A DNA stretch of 64,000 nucleotides. It comes from Cloeon dipterum. Taxonomy: Eukaryota; Arthropoda; Insecta; Ephemeroptera; Baetidae. Below the pieces are notes generated by a model that ran no database searches, was not told where the DNA came from, and saw only the letters and a list, made by a program, of their open reading frames with translations. Shown here piece by piece: positions 1-11,364 of this stretch (its first letter is position 1; each line of letters begins with the position of its first letter). The position numbers and the translations under genes are program-made. Where the stretch lies: assembly GCF_949628265.1 (NCBI RefSeq), contig NC_088786.1, forward strand, positions 6,076,001 through 6,140,000, read 5' to 3'.

Positions 1-479
1 GCCTTAAAGAGCAATTTAAATTGCATGGGCTTATGTCATCGCTGCGTGTGACTCGATTGAGCACACGCGGTGTGAAATGATAGATAGTGTTTTCCGGTTC
101 GGAGTTCAAGTGACTGGATTGTATTGTGATTTATCCTCGATAGAATATGCGGGCTCTCATGTGTGTTGTTTTTTTTTTTTTGCAAGCTTGCATCAACACA
201 AAGCAATGCAGTGATCCCGATATCTAATACACAAATGTGATTAAGCGAAAAATCCGGGCCTCCTAGAGAATTTCGCAATCGGCAAAAATTTTCCTTGTGC
301 GAATCCGCGAAATTGGTATTCCGAGTGAGCGTGTGTCCGTCGAGGCAGCGGTGACAGCAGCTGCATTATTTTGAATTCGGCCCAAGAGCAGTCAAAGTCA
401 ATGTCACCGAGCGGCAAACGACGGGTCCGTGTCGGACGCCGCCGTCGGCCCGAATTCGGCACCTGGCCTCCGTACTCAC

Positions 480-534
480 TTTCTTTTTCGTGGTCGTAGC
501 CGACGACAACAAAGTAATCAGCCAGCCGTGACAT
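480..534 (-). CDS. Sbf: First coding exon of Sbf (MTMR5/MTMR13-like pseudophosphatase/DENN protein), partial
   Basis: The exon encodes 18 residues starting MSRLADYFVVVGYDHEKE and ends at a good splice donor (GTGAGT, just below 480). This start closely matches the N-terminal end of the uDENN domain of SET-binding factor / myotubularin-related 5 and 13 proteins as I remember them (M-x-RLADYF..VGYDHEK). Those are large DENN-PH-GRAM-pseudophosphatase proteins acting with Rab GTPases and phosphoinositides in endosomal traffic. The rest of the gene lies beyond position 1, so 1-479 is read as its first intron. The ATG at 532-534 is preceded by a GC-richer stretch to about 650, probably the 5' UTR and promoter. 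The call rests on one short but distinctive exon. Confidence 0.72.
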
Positions 535-2957
535 GGCGAGCCGCTGGACTGAAATTTGTTCACGAAACAAGAGCCGAGTCCGACATCCAGGCTGCCATGT
601 TCATTCACGCGCAACTGGTCGCGCAGCCAGCGCCACCAGGGTGTATAATGAGGAGATAACGAAGCTAATTAAATTAAGGGGATATAACTGATCAAATTAT
701 CGTCCTTATGTTAACTCTATGATTTAATAATGGAATAATTTAGATTTTATTTATTTGGTCGGTGAAATGATGCAGTATTTTATCAAGTACCTCTTGAACT
801 ATCTGTCTCTATTCCTAACAACTCAACCACACCTATTGCAAAACTTACGACTGGTTGTCATTGGCTCCACCAGCTGTGGGATTTACGTCAAAATAAAACC
901 GCCTGCGCCTGCCATGAAGATTACGGAGAATGGAGAGAGCTGAAAGCTGAAATGCCAGGAAAAATGATTATTGACATGACCGCGTAAAATGCTAGAAATA
1001 ATGTTTTGATGCCAAACCTAATATACTAATATAGTCATTCAGCGTGTAATATCACGAAAGAATTCGTCATTTTTATCCTCAAAATAAACCAAAATAGGCA
1101 GTGTGTAGTCATGCTTTTATCTTTATCCTCTGGTCTGATTATCTTACAATTAAATGATGCAATAGCCTAGCATATCTAATTGGTCCCAGAGCTATACGCT
1201 GTTTACAAGTAAAAAAAGAGTGAAAATAAAATAATATGTATGTTAAAAATATATAACATACAAGTGATAAAGCGATTAAAGCGTCGTCACATCGTGCTGC
1301 TTTGCTTGCGTGTGCATGACAGTCATGTTCTTAATTAATTTGTCTGACAATCTGATTTTAAATGTTATCCACACATATATACAGGTACTTTACAGTACCT
1401 TCTCAAATGACGAAGCATTAAACTAAATCACATTTATTTCAAGCAACAAAATGAAACTAAGTACTGACATTCAATTAAAAATTGCATTAATGAGATTCTC
1501 TTATGATTAAAAAATTTAAAAATCGCTCAATTATGGGATTACGAAACAGAACGATTTATATCTTGAAAACTGTTGCTTCCATGATTGCATGGCTGAACCA
1601 AATTTGGTTTTCAGCACGTGAAAATTAGTTAAAATCCAACGCTATATGCAGTTAATGATTGATTTTAAATCGTATTGCACGAAAGTCTGAAATTAATGAT
1701 GACGCCATCTACTGGCGTCTACTTTGAATACTAATAATTTCGGCGCTTCACTGATTCTCCGCCAATTTGAATAATTATGCATAATAACTCACAATCAGGC
1801 AAAATTCAAAAACTCATGCAAGCGGGCCAAAAGTGATACATCCATACAATTTCCGGGTCATCAATTTTCATAATTGTATGCAATTTTTGTTGCGCTTACG
1901 CTTTATTATTATTAGGATTATTTTGTGCAGTTTCACACCTCCTCCTTCAGATTTTCCTTCCTTGTGGTTAGCTGTGTCTGGATTGGTTGCTTTAAATATG
2001 TACTTTACTTTGAATTTTTCTAGTTCCTCCCCTTTGGGCGCTGCTTCTTTTACTATTTAGACTTTAGACTTATTTCCCTCGCGACCCTCGCGTTCGCGCC
2101 TGCAAAGCAATCTACAAGACAAGTGCATTGCACGCACGAACACGTGTGGAATAGCTGAACAGTCAACCGTCTAGATACCGGCTACTGGCTGTTAAGGAAT
2201 TCTTCATCTTTTATTGATATCCAGAACGTTGGCAGGTGCACAGTGCCCCATACAAAGCTGCCGAGGGTTTTTCTCTTTGCAGGTCGGTATGTATGTATGT
2301 ATGTATAGAAATGATTGTTCACGTACATAATTGCTTTATCTCAAATGTTGCCGTGATTAAGTCAGTAATTTTTCAATTAGATACATATTACGTATTACGT
2401 ATCATGCTAAAATCACGGAAACCTGCATGCATGGGATATATATTATCATATTTCGGGTTTCGGGTCTAGCCGTGCCTCCGCCACATTGAAATTCTTGGTA
2501 TATATGCATTTCCTATCCAAACGCCTACAAAATTACAACAATTGGACATGCATGACCTCTAGAACTTTTCCTCTTCCATATTTTTATGCATGTGTATCTA
2601 TTCATACATATAAGATTTATTTAACATTATTGTTGTATATTACATACGTATGTATTTCCGTTACTTCATCGATTATGTACCTATCGCCTCTTGTTTTGTT
2701 GAAAAGTCGAGAAAATGAGCACAAAAAATGGGCTTTGTTTGTCTTCATTGTTGTGTCATCTTCATTAGAACGACGCTTTTTTGCATGATTTTTCACTAGT
2801 AAATCAATTCCGATTTGTTTTTAAAAGGGTTTAACTTTAATTAACTTAACAGCAGTTCATTTTTTCCTTGTTTCTAGTGAGGATCGAACGCGATTATTTA
2901 TCCCTGCTTAGACTGGGAAAGATAAAATAGTGTTGGATCAGCGATCGGAATTAATTA
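535..2957. other. Head-to-head intergenic region between Sbf and the RING-cyclophilin gene
   Basis: No convincing coding exon is seen on either strand. The left part (535-650) is GC-richer and probably contains the Sbf 5' UTR and promoter. A (GTAT)n run lies at about 2286-2306. A splice-acceptor-like TTTCTAG at 2871-2877 suggests that the coding start at 2958 sits in a second exon, with a 5' UTR exon further left. A foldback repeat lies at about 1540-1720 (separate entry). Confidence 0.5.
1540..1720. repeat. Foldback repeat family copy 1 (GCTGAAnACCAAAnT / CGCCATCTAnTGGCG type)
   Basis: The stretch carries an inverted repeat around GCTGAACCAAATTTGGTTTTCAGC (about 1591-1615) and, near 1700, the motif GACGCCATCTACTGGCGTC, itself almost palindromic. 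Both motifs recur in the longer copy at 39650-40015, and the first recurs at 10510-10720. No ORF is present. It looks like a small non-autonomous foldback or MITE-like element. Confidence 0.5.
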
Positions 2958-5900
2958 ATGAAAATGGAGGTATGTATTTATTCACATCGATTATGAATTT
3001 CAATTTGTTAGACAGTATCTACGTTTCAGTCATCCTTTAAACATTTTAAACTAATTTTATCATTCAGCCTAGTCGGCCTAATATGTATGTAAAGCTTCCA
3101 ATTTTATCCATGAAGGAATTTAGATTATTACCTGTTGAGATGTAAAATACATGATTATGTATAGTAGTAATAGCAATTATTACAAAAATCACAGTGTTTT
3201 GGTTCACCTTCATTTATAACTTTTTTGATCGCAAAGAATTCTCCTTTCATGACAAATGTTTATTTTTTAATATCTTCTAAGTTTTTATTTGTATTGAGAG
3301 AAAATCCCTGAAAAAAATGAAGTTAACTAGTTCAGGGGGTGCCCATGCCCTGTAATTGTTTAAGAGGCACAGGAAATGAAAATGCTGAAGCAGTTCCCCA
3401 AGTAGTGTTTTCCTCAATCCTGTCATACACAACAATGAAAAATTTATTGTGTTGCCACCATCATTTTTCGCTTCTTTGAACTCGTCGACCTATTATATTT
3501 TACCCCCGCCAGCATTTTTACTGACCCTCTTCTGATTCTTTTGTATTGGCCACTTAAGAAGATCCCCTGTGGACCGCTGGTGCTTGAACAGCTCAACAAA
3601 TTTAAGGCGTCTTCGCCCAGTTCTCGCGCGGCGAAGCGGTTCTTTCGAGAGTTGTTCGGTGGGATTTGTTGGTTTCTATCGAATTCCAGTATTTGAATTT
3701 TGTTCAGTGCTTAAAGTAGTGACTGAAGGTAAAAGTTTTATATCTTTACGCCTCTTCTCTGGTCAGGTATAAAAGGAAATTTCCCTTCCAATATCTAAAA
3801 TTCCCTCGGCATTTTTACCATGCTTGTATTTGATTACTTAACACTACTTCTTCTAGCTGCATTTCAATCATATTTTCGCCAAAGCATCTCATTTGATCAG
3901 GCAAGGCAGGGTAAACGAAGTGGGCGAAAAAGGTTTCTGTTGAAAAATCATATTATCCCATTCATGCAGTAGGGAAAGGTTTGCCCGGATATAGGTATCA
4001 CCAGGGGGCGGGTTAACAGTCAGAAGTCAATATGGCGTCTAAGTGAAGGAGACCAATCAAAAGCGTTATAAAGAGGCGTGCAGACTTAATAATTTTATTC
4101 CCGCATAATTTTTTTACATCTTTGCTAGCCTGATTTGCCATTTAATGATTGATTTGTCAATTACCAGGGTAATCAGCTGGTACTAAAGAAATATCAACAA
4201 AAATATTAAAATATTCGATATGCTGAAGGTATTTTCATGAAAAATTGTCCAGAAGCACAACTTTCCCGCTGTACTAAACCATGCAGACAGGGTTCCGAAT
4301 TTTCCCCACCCGGATAAAACCCACCCGGGTTTTATTGGGTTTAACCAGGCTAAAAAACCCAATAAAACCCACTATTTTACCCAAGGCTCCAATATTTTTA
4401 GTATCAAAAATAAAAAAATGCTGGAAAATAAAAAAAAATTGTTTTTTGGCTGTTTTTTTAACGCTGAAAAGGTAGTGCTGCATTTTTGCACATTGGAAAA
4501 TTGGCGAGTCCCGGGCCATGAGGATTAAATTTCTTCGTCTCTTGAAAAAAAGCAGTGAATAGCATATTTTAAAAAACCCAGAAAAACCCAAAAAACCCCA
4601 AAAAAACCCATATTACCCCCCAATAAAACCCAGGTGGGTCGGGCAAAATGTAAAAAACCCGGGTTTTTCGGAACCCTGCATGCAGACACCATATCTGCGC
4701 GTCAAGTGAATCCTGCCCCCAATGATAGAAACATATCCTGCTTATATTTTGGAGTTTTCTACCAATTTATAAATAAAAACTAAAATTTAAAATTTTCAGG
4801 AGCAAGCTTTGGTTGACGCTGAAGTTTTCAAGTGTGATTTTTGTCACCTGCACTACAACCTCTATAAGCGTCGAGCAAAACTGTTAACCTGTAACCACAG
4901 TTTCTGCCTCAAATGTCTTCAAGGCCTGCAGACCTCCAGAGAAATCGTTTGTCCATCTTGTCAGTACATAACGAACGTCGGGCCTACAGGTACAGATATT
5001 ATTTTAAATTATAAAAACAAAAAATGCTCTGCCAGCCCAGAGAATTCCTTTGGTGTATTGGTTTAGCAATTATCTAGGGAATGATTGAAAAAACGGCCTT
5101 TTTAGGAACATGCCTTGGTGATGCCACAAAATATCTGGTTTTAAATTTTAGTTTCAGTGCAATCCTGTCGAAATAACCGCAAATTTGCTGGATAAATTTT
5201 ATGCCATTTATCTGGAAACGGAAAATAGGGCTGAAATCTGGAGAAACGGGTAATTTAGTCGTTCATAAAAATGAGAATAACTCAAGTTTTAATTTTTCTA
5301 TTATTATATATCATTTACTGAATACCATTATTTTAAATTTTTCATATTTAAGTAATTTGATTATATTTAAAATTACGAGCGAAAGTTTATTTATTTCAAT
5401 GATTTTAAACTCTTGATTTTTGTTACTTTACATGTGAACACGTTTAAACTTTTGTTATTGTAATTAAAAAATTTAATTCAACAATAGAACTTGTATCACA
5501 AATTTTCCCTGGTTAGATAAATCTCTTAACGGGACTGATGATCCATCTAAATCCAAAGCAGTGTCCCTTAATGATGGAATTAAAATCAACTCTTGTTTCC
5601 AAGCTGGCCTGTAGCATGTGCCATACAGAGTAACTTTTTAAAATAGGGACGCTACAAGTTGGTATCACTGAGGAGTGGTGCCGCGAGTCAATGTAAACAG
5701 TGGGAGAGCTATGGAGGGGAGGAAAATGCAGCTGGTTAGCTAGTGGTTTGCGATATCCCAGGAAATTCGCATTATTTTTTGATTACGTGTGACCGACACC
5801 GTCAACAAACTGTGATTTTCCTCTTCCCACCGCACTTAATTCATAAACAGAGGTACTAAAATAATTAAAATTCCAATAAAACGGGCCTGATTCAAGGGAT

Positions 5901-8900
5901 TAGAAAATAAAAATAAAATCAATCGTTATCTCAGCTTGGCCTGGAAGCGTGTTTTCAATCGTTTCTTCTAGATTGTTTGATAATTCGAGCAGCGCACAGA
6001 TTCAAATATAACTGCGGCCTTTTAGAATTGCTAATTGCGCCGTTCAAAGGTTGCGATTGCGCTGCTTGACGGAAATTTTTGGGTCATCGCGTGGTACTTT
6101 CACCTGTGGAGTTCCATTAGTAATATTTTAGTTAGGATTGAGAAATTGTCTTGTTTTGCAGGCGTTGTTTCACTAAGGGACAACGGCTTCATTCTTCCGA
6201 GATTAAAGGATGTACCAAAGGAAGAGATTTTAGCCAGCGACAAAGACCTAGATTCTTTTATAGACATGAGCGACTTCAACGTAACTCGTCTCTCCAATGG
6301 TTCCTCTTCTAATAATATGATCGTTCAAAGGTTTGCTTCACTAATTTATTTTTTTTAAATCTTACTCCGTTTAAAACAAATCAAAATATTTCATCGTTAT
6401 TTATACTTATTTATTCCTTTTTGTTATTTTAGAAGAATGTCTTAGACTCTGATTTTAAAACTATTTTCACCTTGCAGGCCAAACATGAAAAGGCCCATGT
6501 GGTTCTGTCGGTCGTGCAACAAACCTGCACACACAAATTGCATCGAGTCGCATGACCTGTGCCAGTATGAGGTCAGGGTGAGGGAGATGGAGGAAGAGCT
6601 GACCAAGATTCAGCGCTTGGTGTGCGGCCGCGCCTCTAAGGCAATGCACGTCTCGGACCAGCTACACATGCTCACCGTGGCCATGGAGGATGCTTGGGAG
6701 GCGCTAAAAATTAACCTAACTCAAATGCAGAAGGAGTACAAAGACCAATTAAAGTCTATTAGGTGGGTAGAAATTTTAAATCATATGGTTTTTAAATAGC
6801 TAGTGTTTGGTCTAATAGAAAGGATACAATAAATTAAAAACGTTTTTTCTCTTAACAGGTGAAAGAAAATGCACGACGTCAATTTATTAAAATATAACTC
6901 AATTTTTAGACCATTTTACCCTGATCTAAATTTTGAGATTGTAGCGGTTCCCGCTTATTTAGCGTTACTACAAGATCAAGTTAAAAATGCTGAAACCGAA
7001 GATATATCCCTCCAGTAAAAGTGAAGAACGCTTTGGGTTGTTTCAAACCCTAGAAATAGATACAAAAATGACAATAATTAAATTTTCCTACTTATTCAAA
7101 AATTTTAATATTCCATAAATTAAGTCTGAAATGATCTCAACAGCGAATCAAAAGCACATCTGGAAATGACAATTGGACAAAAGGACAAATGGGGCATCGA
7201 GGAGGCGCGTGCGGGCAACCCAGCCTTGCTGCAGGACAAGATAAACCGCTTGCAAGAGCACGGCGAGACCCTGGAGTACAAGTCTCGTATTTTCGAAGAC
7301 GCGAAAGCGCAGTGGACTGTATTCACTAACTGCACGGCGCAAATTAAGCTGAAGGAAATGAGTACAGCATTCCCACTGGGCAATTTTGACATCAATTTGG
7401 ACCTGCACGAGCAGAACGCCAGCCCCGAGTGCCTTTGCATGATGTACTCAATTTATAAATATGTGGAAAACCGACTGCAGACCAAGAGAATGGACAGCAT
7501 GCTCGGCGATGTTAATGCTTTTGGATCCAACACTGTTAAAGATATAGCGGTTAATCATCATAGTGCAGCTCCTGTAGTAAGAGTAAGATTCCTATCTTAT
7601 ATGAAAACTTATCATTTAGGTCCAGGGTTGCATTAGGTTACCACTTGGGTTTTCAAACCTATAATTTTTACCAATATCTTGCGCAAGAAAAGAATTTTAT
7701 GACTTTTTCCCCCGCGCAAATCTAAAATTTGTGGTAATTTCCTCCACTGTGCAGATAATTCCATTAAAATTGTTGTTTTCTGCCTCATTTTTTCCTAATA
7801 TTTGACAATTTTTCAAACCAAAGTCGTTAGCTAGTATTAGAAAATGATTGGTATCTAAGATGCAAACATTGCCTGCAAGAAACTGTTAAAAATTTAAACA
7901 AACTCACTGCATTTTAAACTCGTTTTGGAACTCTGATTTGGTCTAAGAATTTTAGACAGCTTTATCAATTAAGTTATGGAATTTAATATCAGCTAAATTT
8001 TTTTGGTTCTTAACTGTAAAATGGGATGAGCAGTTGAAGAATATTATTTCCGAGTAAAAGATTTAAAAAAATGTTTTCAATCAGACTCAAGAACTTCATA
8101 TTTGCTGGTTTGGCTTTTAAACAGTGAATTTATATTATTATAAATTTTTTGATTTATCTGAATTTTCTTCCAGGAACGTAACAACAACGAGAATGGTTAC
8201 CAACTTCAAGTAGTGGACAGCAAACCTAAAGCAACGATAGCTCAGATAGTGGCAACAACAGCAGCTGCGGCTCCAGCCCAGCCGCCACCGAAAGCAGTTG
8301 CCTCTATTCCCAAGCCTCTGGCCAAGACAAAGTATGCAGCAACTGTCTTCTGTTTTTTTGATCTATCGCACAATAATGAGGATATCGGAAGGGTTATCAT
8401 GGAGGTAAGTCAAATCAAATCCTAGTAGTAACATGTTTGTTTTATTTTACCTTAGTAATCTGGATGAAATCATAATTTGGACTGCATTCGCAATCTTTGA
8501 AGTAAGGGATTTTAAATTTTCTTCATTCATATCAACAAGTTAGTTGCAAATAACATTTTTTTACAGTTAGACTTATTTAGAGTTGTACTTATCAACGTCA
8601 TATTTATAAAATTTGCTGCACAATTTCACAACTGTTGGTTGATAAATTAGTCAAAGCTCTTATTGCTGCTTTTAAATTATTTTTTTCGTTTTGAATTTTT
8701 TACTTGATATATTATTTGTGTTATTTGAAACTTTTAAATATTAAATCCCTTCAATTTTTTATGATAATTGACTAGCAGGAATTTCAGTAATATGCATAGT
8801 TATGGATACTTATATAAATTAAAATGATCCAATTGAGCACTTAACTGGTTCAAAATCCAGGGTTCCTAATTTGTCCTCACAGTTTTGAAGTGATAGTCCA

Positions 8901-10198
8901 CTTCATAACTGGAACAAGTCCATTTTTAAATTTCGTTATTTTTTCAACTCCAAATCTCAGGTTCCAATTATCAGAATTGCAAGAACTTCCCATAGTTGGA
9001 CTCATCTTGACCTCTGACCAGATGAAGGGGAAGGGTTTAGGGTTGCTGACCCTCCACTCTAAATTGCTATACTTCACCCCCCTCTCCCCTAGTAAAATTA
9101 AAACATTAAATAACTCTGGAATTCTGTTTGATTTTGAATTTAATTAGGAAATATAATACATACTTGAATTTTGAAAAGAGGAATGGGAGTTTTAGATACT
9201 CTCCAAATATTTTTTAAGCCCAGAAGAAGCTTGCTAAAAAAATTAATCGGTAGCTATGAGGTTGAAACGGGACAGGGGGTAGTGGATTCTAACGTTTTTT
9301 TTTTTTGCAATTCTGATGGTTCTAACCTGGGGTTAAAGACTAGCAAAGAAACCAAAATATTTCAAAAATTTAACTATATATTTTATACTTCATTAATTAT
9401 TTTTAAACTGGAAACTTGTGATATAGCAAATAAACAAATCTTTTAAATAATAGTGTCCCAAAATTTGCATTTTTCCTTTTTTTTTCGCTAAAAAACCAAT
9501 ACTACATTTTACGCATTGCAAAATTGGCAACCCCAGGGGTATGAAGAGTGAGTTTTTTTTATAAATAATGCAGTGATTTAGCTATTCTGGAAAACCTTAT
9601 TAAATCCCAGGTAGGTCAGGAATGAAGTTAAAAAGTTTTTTTTTCGAAACTCTGCTGCGACAAAATTTTCTGCATTCACTGATCTTAAAATCCTGTCTAA
9701 AAATAGTTTTTCTTAATGATTTTTTGCCTTTGTCTGCAGGTGTATTTCAGCAAAGCACCGATAATGGCTCGCAATTTTATTGAGCTGTGCACAGGCGTCC
9801 ACGGTATTACTTACAAGTTCACGGACCTGTGGCAGGTGCCGGACAACGACCATGTGGTGGGCGGCAATTTGCGCGACGGCGACAAGATATCAATTTACGA
9901 CCGCAAGGTGTTCAACGGAGATGCATCGCCGCTGCACGACGGCGTTGGCATGCTGCGGATGCGCGGCCATGGCACCACGGCCAAAGGCGAGGCGGTCGTT
10001 GGCTCGCAGTTTATGATTTGGATGAAGCAAAAGATTTTCAAGAACTACGCGCGCACCCTGGTCTTTGGCAAGGTGATTAACGGCATGGAGGTGCTGCAGA
10101 AGGTGCCCACCATGGTGAACAAGAAGGAGGGCCAAATCACCAAACGCATCGTGCCGTGCCGCATCATGGACTGCGGCACCTGCGACGGCCCTCGATGA
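2958..10198 (+). CDS. RING - B-box-like - coiled coil - degenerate cyclophilin protein (TRIM-Cyp-like), 7 coding exons, 592 aa
   Basis: Coding exons about 2958-2969, 4800-4989, 6162-6330, 6478-6762, 7144-7576, 8174-8404 and 9740-10198 join in frame (1779 nt). Residues 16-58 form a C3HC4 RING (C16, C19, C35, H37, C40, C43, C55, C58). Residues 134-152 carry a C-x2-C-x4-H-x2-C-x3-H-x2-C cluster like the second half of a B-box. About 153-300 is charged and heptad-rich, likely coiled coil. An Ala/Pro-rich linker follows, then a cyclophilin fold at about 417-592 (NFIELCTG, GSQFMI and LVFGKV blocks). The cyclophilin catalytic Arg/Gln region is replaced (FTDLW... and HVVGGN where FHR... and QGGDF stand), and the ligand-pocket Trp is missing, so proline isomerase activity is doubtful. 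A RING with a coiled coil suggests an E3 ligase whose cyclophilin-like end binds a target. This role is inferred. An AATAAA at 10356-10361 follows the stop. Confidence 0.85.
4288..4678. mobile_element. Non-autonomous hAT-type MITE, 391 bp, with 8-bp target duplication
   Basis: The element starts CAGGGTTCCG and ends CGGAACCCTG, perfect 10-bp terminal inverted repeats with imperfect similarity further inward (an ACCCGGG/ATAAAACCCA-rich subterminal region on both sides). It is flanked by an exact 8-bp direct repeat CATGCAGA at 4280-4287 and 4679-4686. CAGGG ends and an 8-bp duplication are hallmarks of hAT transposition. There is no transposase ORF, so it needs a helper in trans. It lies in intron 2 of the RING-cyclophilin gene. 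Confidence 0.85.
8940..9150. repeat. Dispersed repeat with CCAAATCTCnnGTTC motif
   Basis: Intronic stretch beginning CTCCAAATCTCAGGTTC and continuing into a purine-rich then C-rich block. The same opening motif with related downstream text occurs near 56880, 62795 and 63818, and inverted near 63910. It is probably a fragment of one dispersed repeat family. No coding content is convincing. Confidence 0.45.
9440..9655. mobile_element. Decayed relative of the 4288-4678 hAT-type MITE
   Basis: This intronic segment aligns by eye with the right half of the element at 4288-4678. Shared features are a block with ...TACATTTT..GCA..TTGGCAA/TTGGAAAATTGGC, a later GCAGTGA..TAGC, a CCCAGGTRGGTC block, and a terminal ...TTTTTCGAAACTCTGC corresponding to TTTTTCGGAACCCTGC. 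Its left end is not recognisable, so it is a truncated, older copy. Confidence 0.5.
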
Positions 10199-10355
10199 TT
10201 TAACAAAATTAATTACCTAGATAAAATAATTGCAACGAAGGCGAGGGATAAAATTAGAATTTAAATCTGCTGTCCCAAAAACTAATATTGAGTGTTTCCA
10301 GGAAAATTTTGAAGAGAAATTAAATATTTTAATACTGAAGTTTATTAGATATGTC

Positions 10356-10361
10356 AATAAA
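10356..10361 (+). promoter_or_regulatory. Polyadenylation signal of the RING-cyclophilin gene
   Basis: AATAAA lies about 155 bases after the stop codon at 10198, the first canonical signal downstream. Confidence 0.5.
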
Positions 10362-10509
10362 CTGGTACTGATCTTGGGAGTTAAAATTTGTAATAATTGA
10401 TACTCTTTTATATCATTAATGACTAAAATCTTAATATTAAATTAATATTTCCTCCCATTGAGCATTCAAGCATTTCTGAATGGCAAAAAAATATAATCAG
10501 CTTGTCCAC

Positions 10510-10720
10510 TTAAAAACCGACAGCGCCACCGTTAATTTTGAATTTTCAAGTGCTACGATATCAGATTTAATTTAAAATATTTATTTTGACGTGCTGAAAA
10601 CCAAAATCGGTTCAGTCAATCCCCCTACAATTAAATCAACAAAAAGTCGAAGTTTCTTTAAACGGCTGAACTGGTTCTGGTTTTCTGCGCATTAAATAAA
10701 TTATTATCTAACCTTTAATG
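10510..10720. repeat. Foldback repeat family copy 2
   Basis: Contains the stem GCTGAAAACCAAAATCGGTT near 10592-10611 and its complement GCTGAACTGGTTCTGGTTTT near 10663-10682, with an AGCGCCACCGTTAATTTT end like the CGCCACCGTATAATTT end of the 39650-40015 copy. It sits between the convergent 3' ends of the RING-cyclophilin and serine-protease genes. Otherwise 10200-11364 holds nothing I can identify. Confidence 0.5.
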
Positions 10721-11364
10721 CACTTTCAATCTGTAGTATCTGTGCCTGAAAATTGATAACCCCGCATGTAAGCGACTTTAAAATAATTTTCCTGCTTTGC
10801 CCAAATTTACACTGAATGACAAGTGAATTAGCTGATTTTTAAGACCTAACAGGCCTCTCAAAATTATTTCCTGTACACACTCAACAAATTAAATCAGTCA
10901 AAAATGGATATTTGCATTTAAAATGACCGTCAACAATTAGATCATTTGATATTAGTATATATCGTCGGAAAACCAGGTTGAACACATTGGCAGAATATTA
11001 TTGATCTTAAAACAGACTCAAGAAAGTGCCTTTTATACGAATTGTCGAATGCTAATGTTAAATAAAAAAATCATAACCGAGCAAAATGAACAAGATTCTT
11101 CCAATAACTACTGAGATCACACAATTTTCAAGTCTTATTGACTGCTTCCCAAATAATAATTGTATGAAAGTAAATGCTGTCATATCATATTGTGTATAAA
11201 TATTTACCCCCAAAACAGAGATGATAATCTCTTGAGGCTATCAACTTTTGTAATGCGATTAAAATGTAACAGCTTATTTTGTTTATTAAGTGGCTCTTGT
11301 AGTTAATTACAGCATGATCATAATAAAATAAATTTCGATTTCTTTCCAAGTATCCTTGGTGTTT

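Noticed and set aside
451-470. GAATTCGGCAC, resembling a cDNA-library adaptor
   Set aside because: It is short and lies in plausible genomic context next to the Sbf exon; no vector sequence adjoins it.
4274-4591. Minus-strand 105-residue open frame
   Set aside because: It lies inside the MITE and is made of its A/C-rich text; no protein features.
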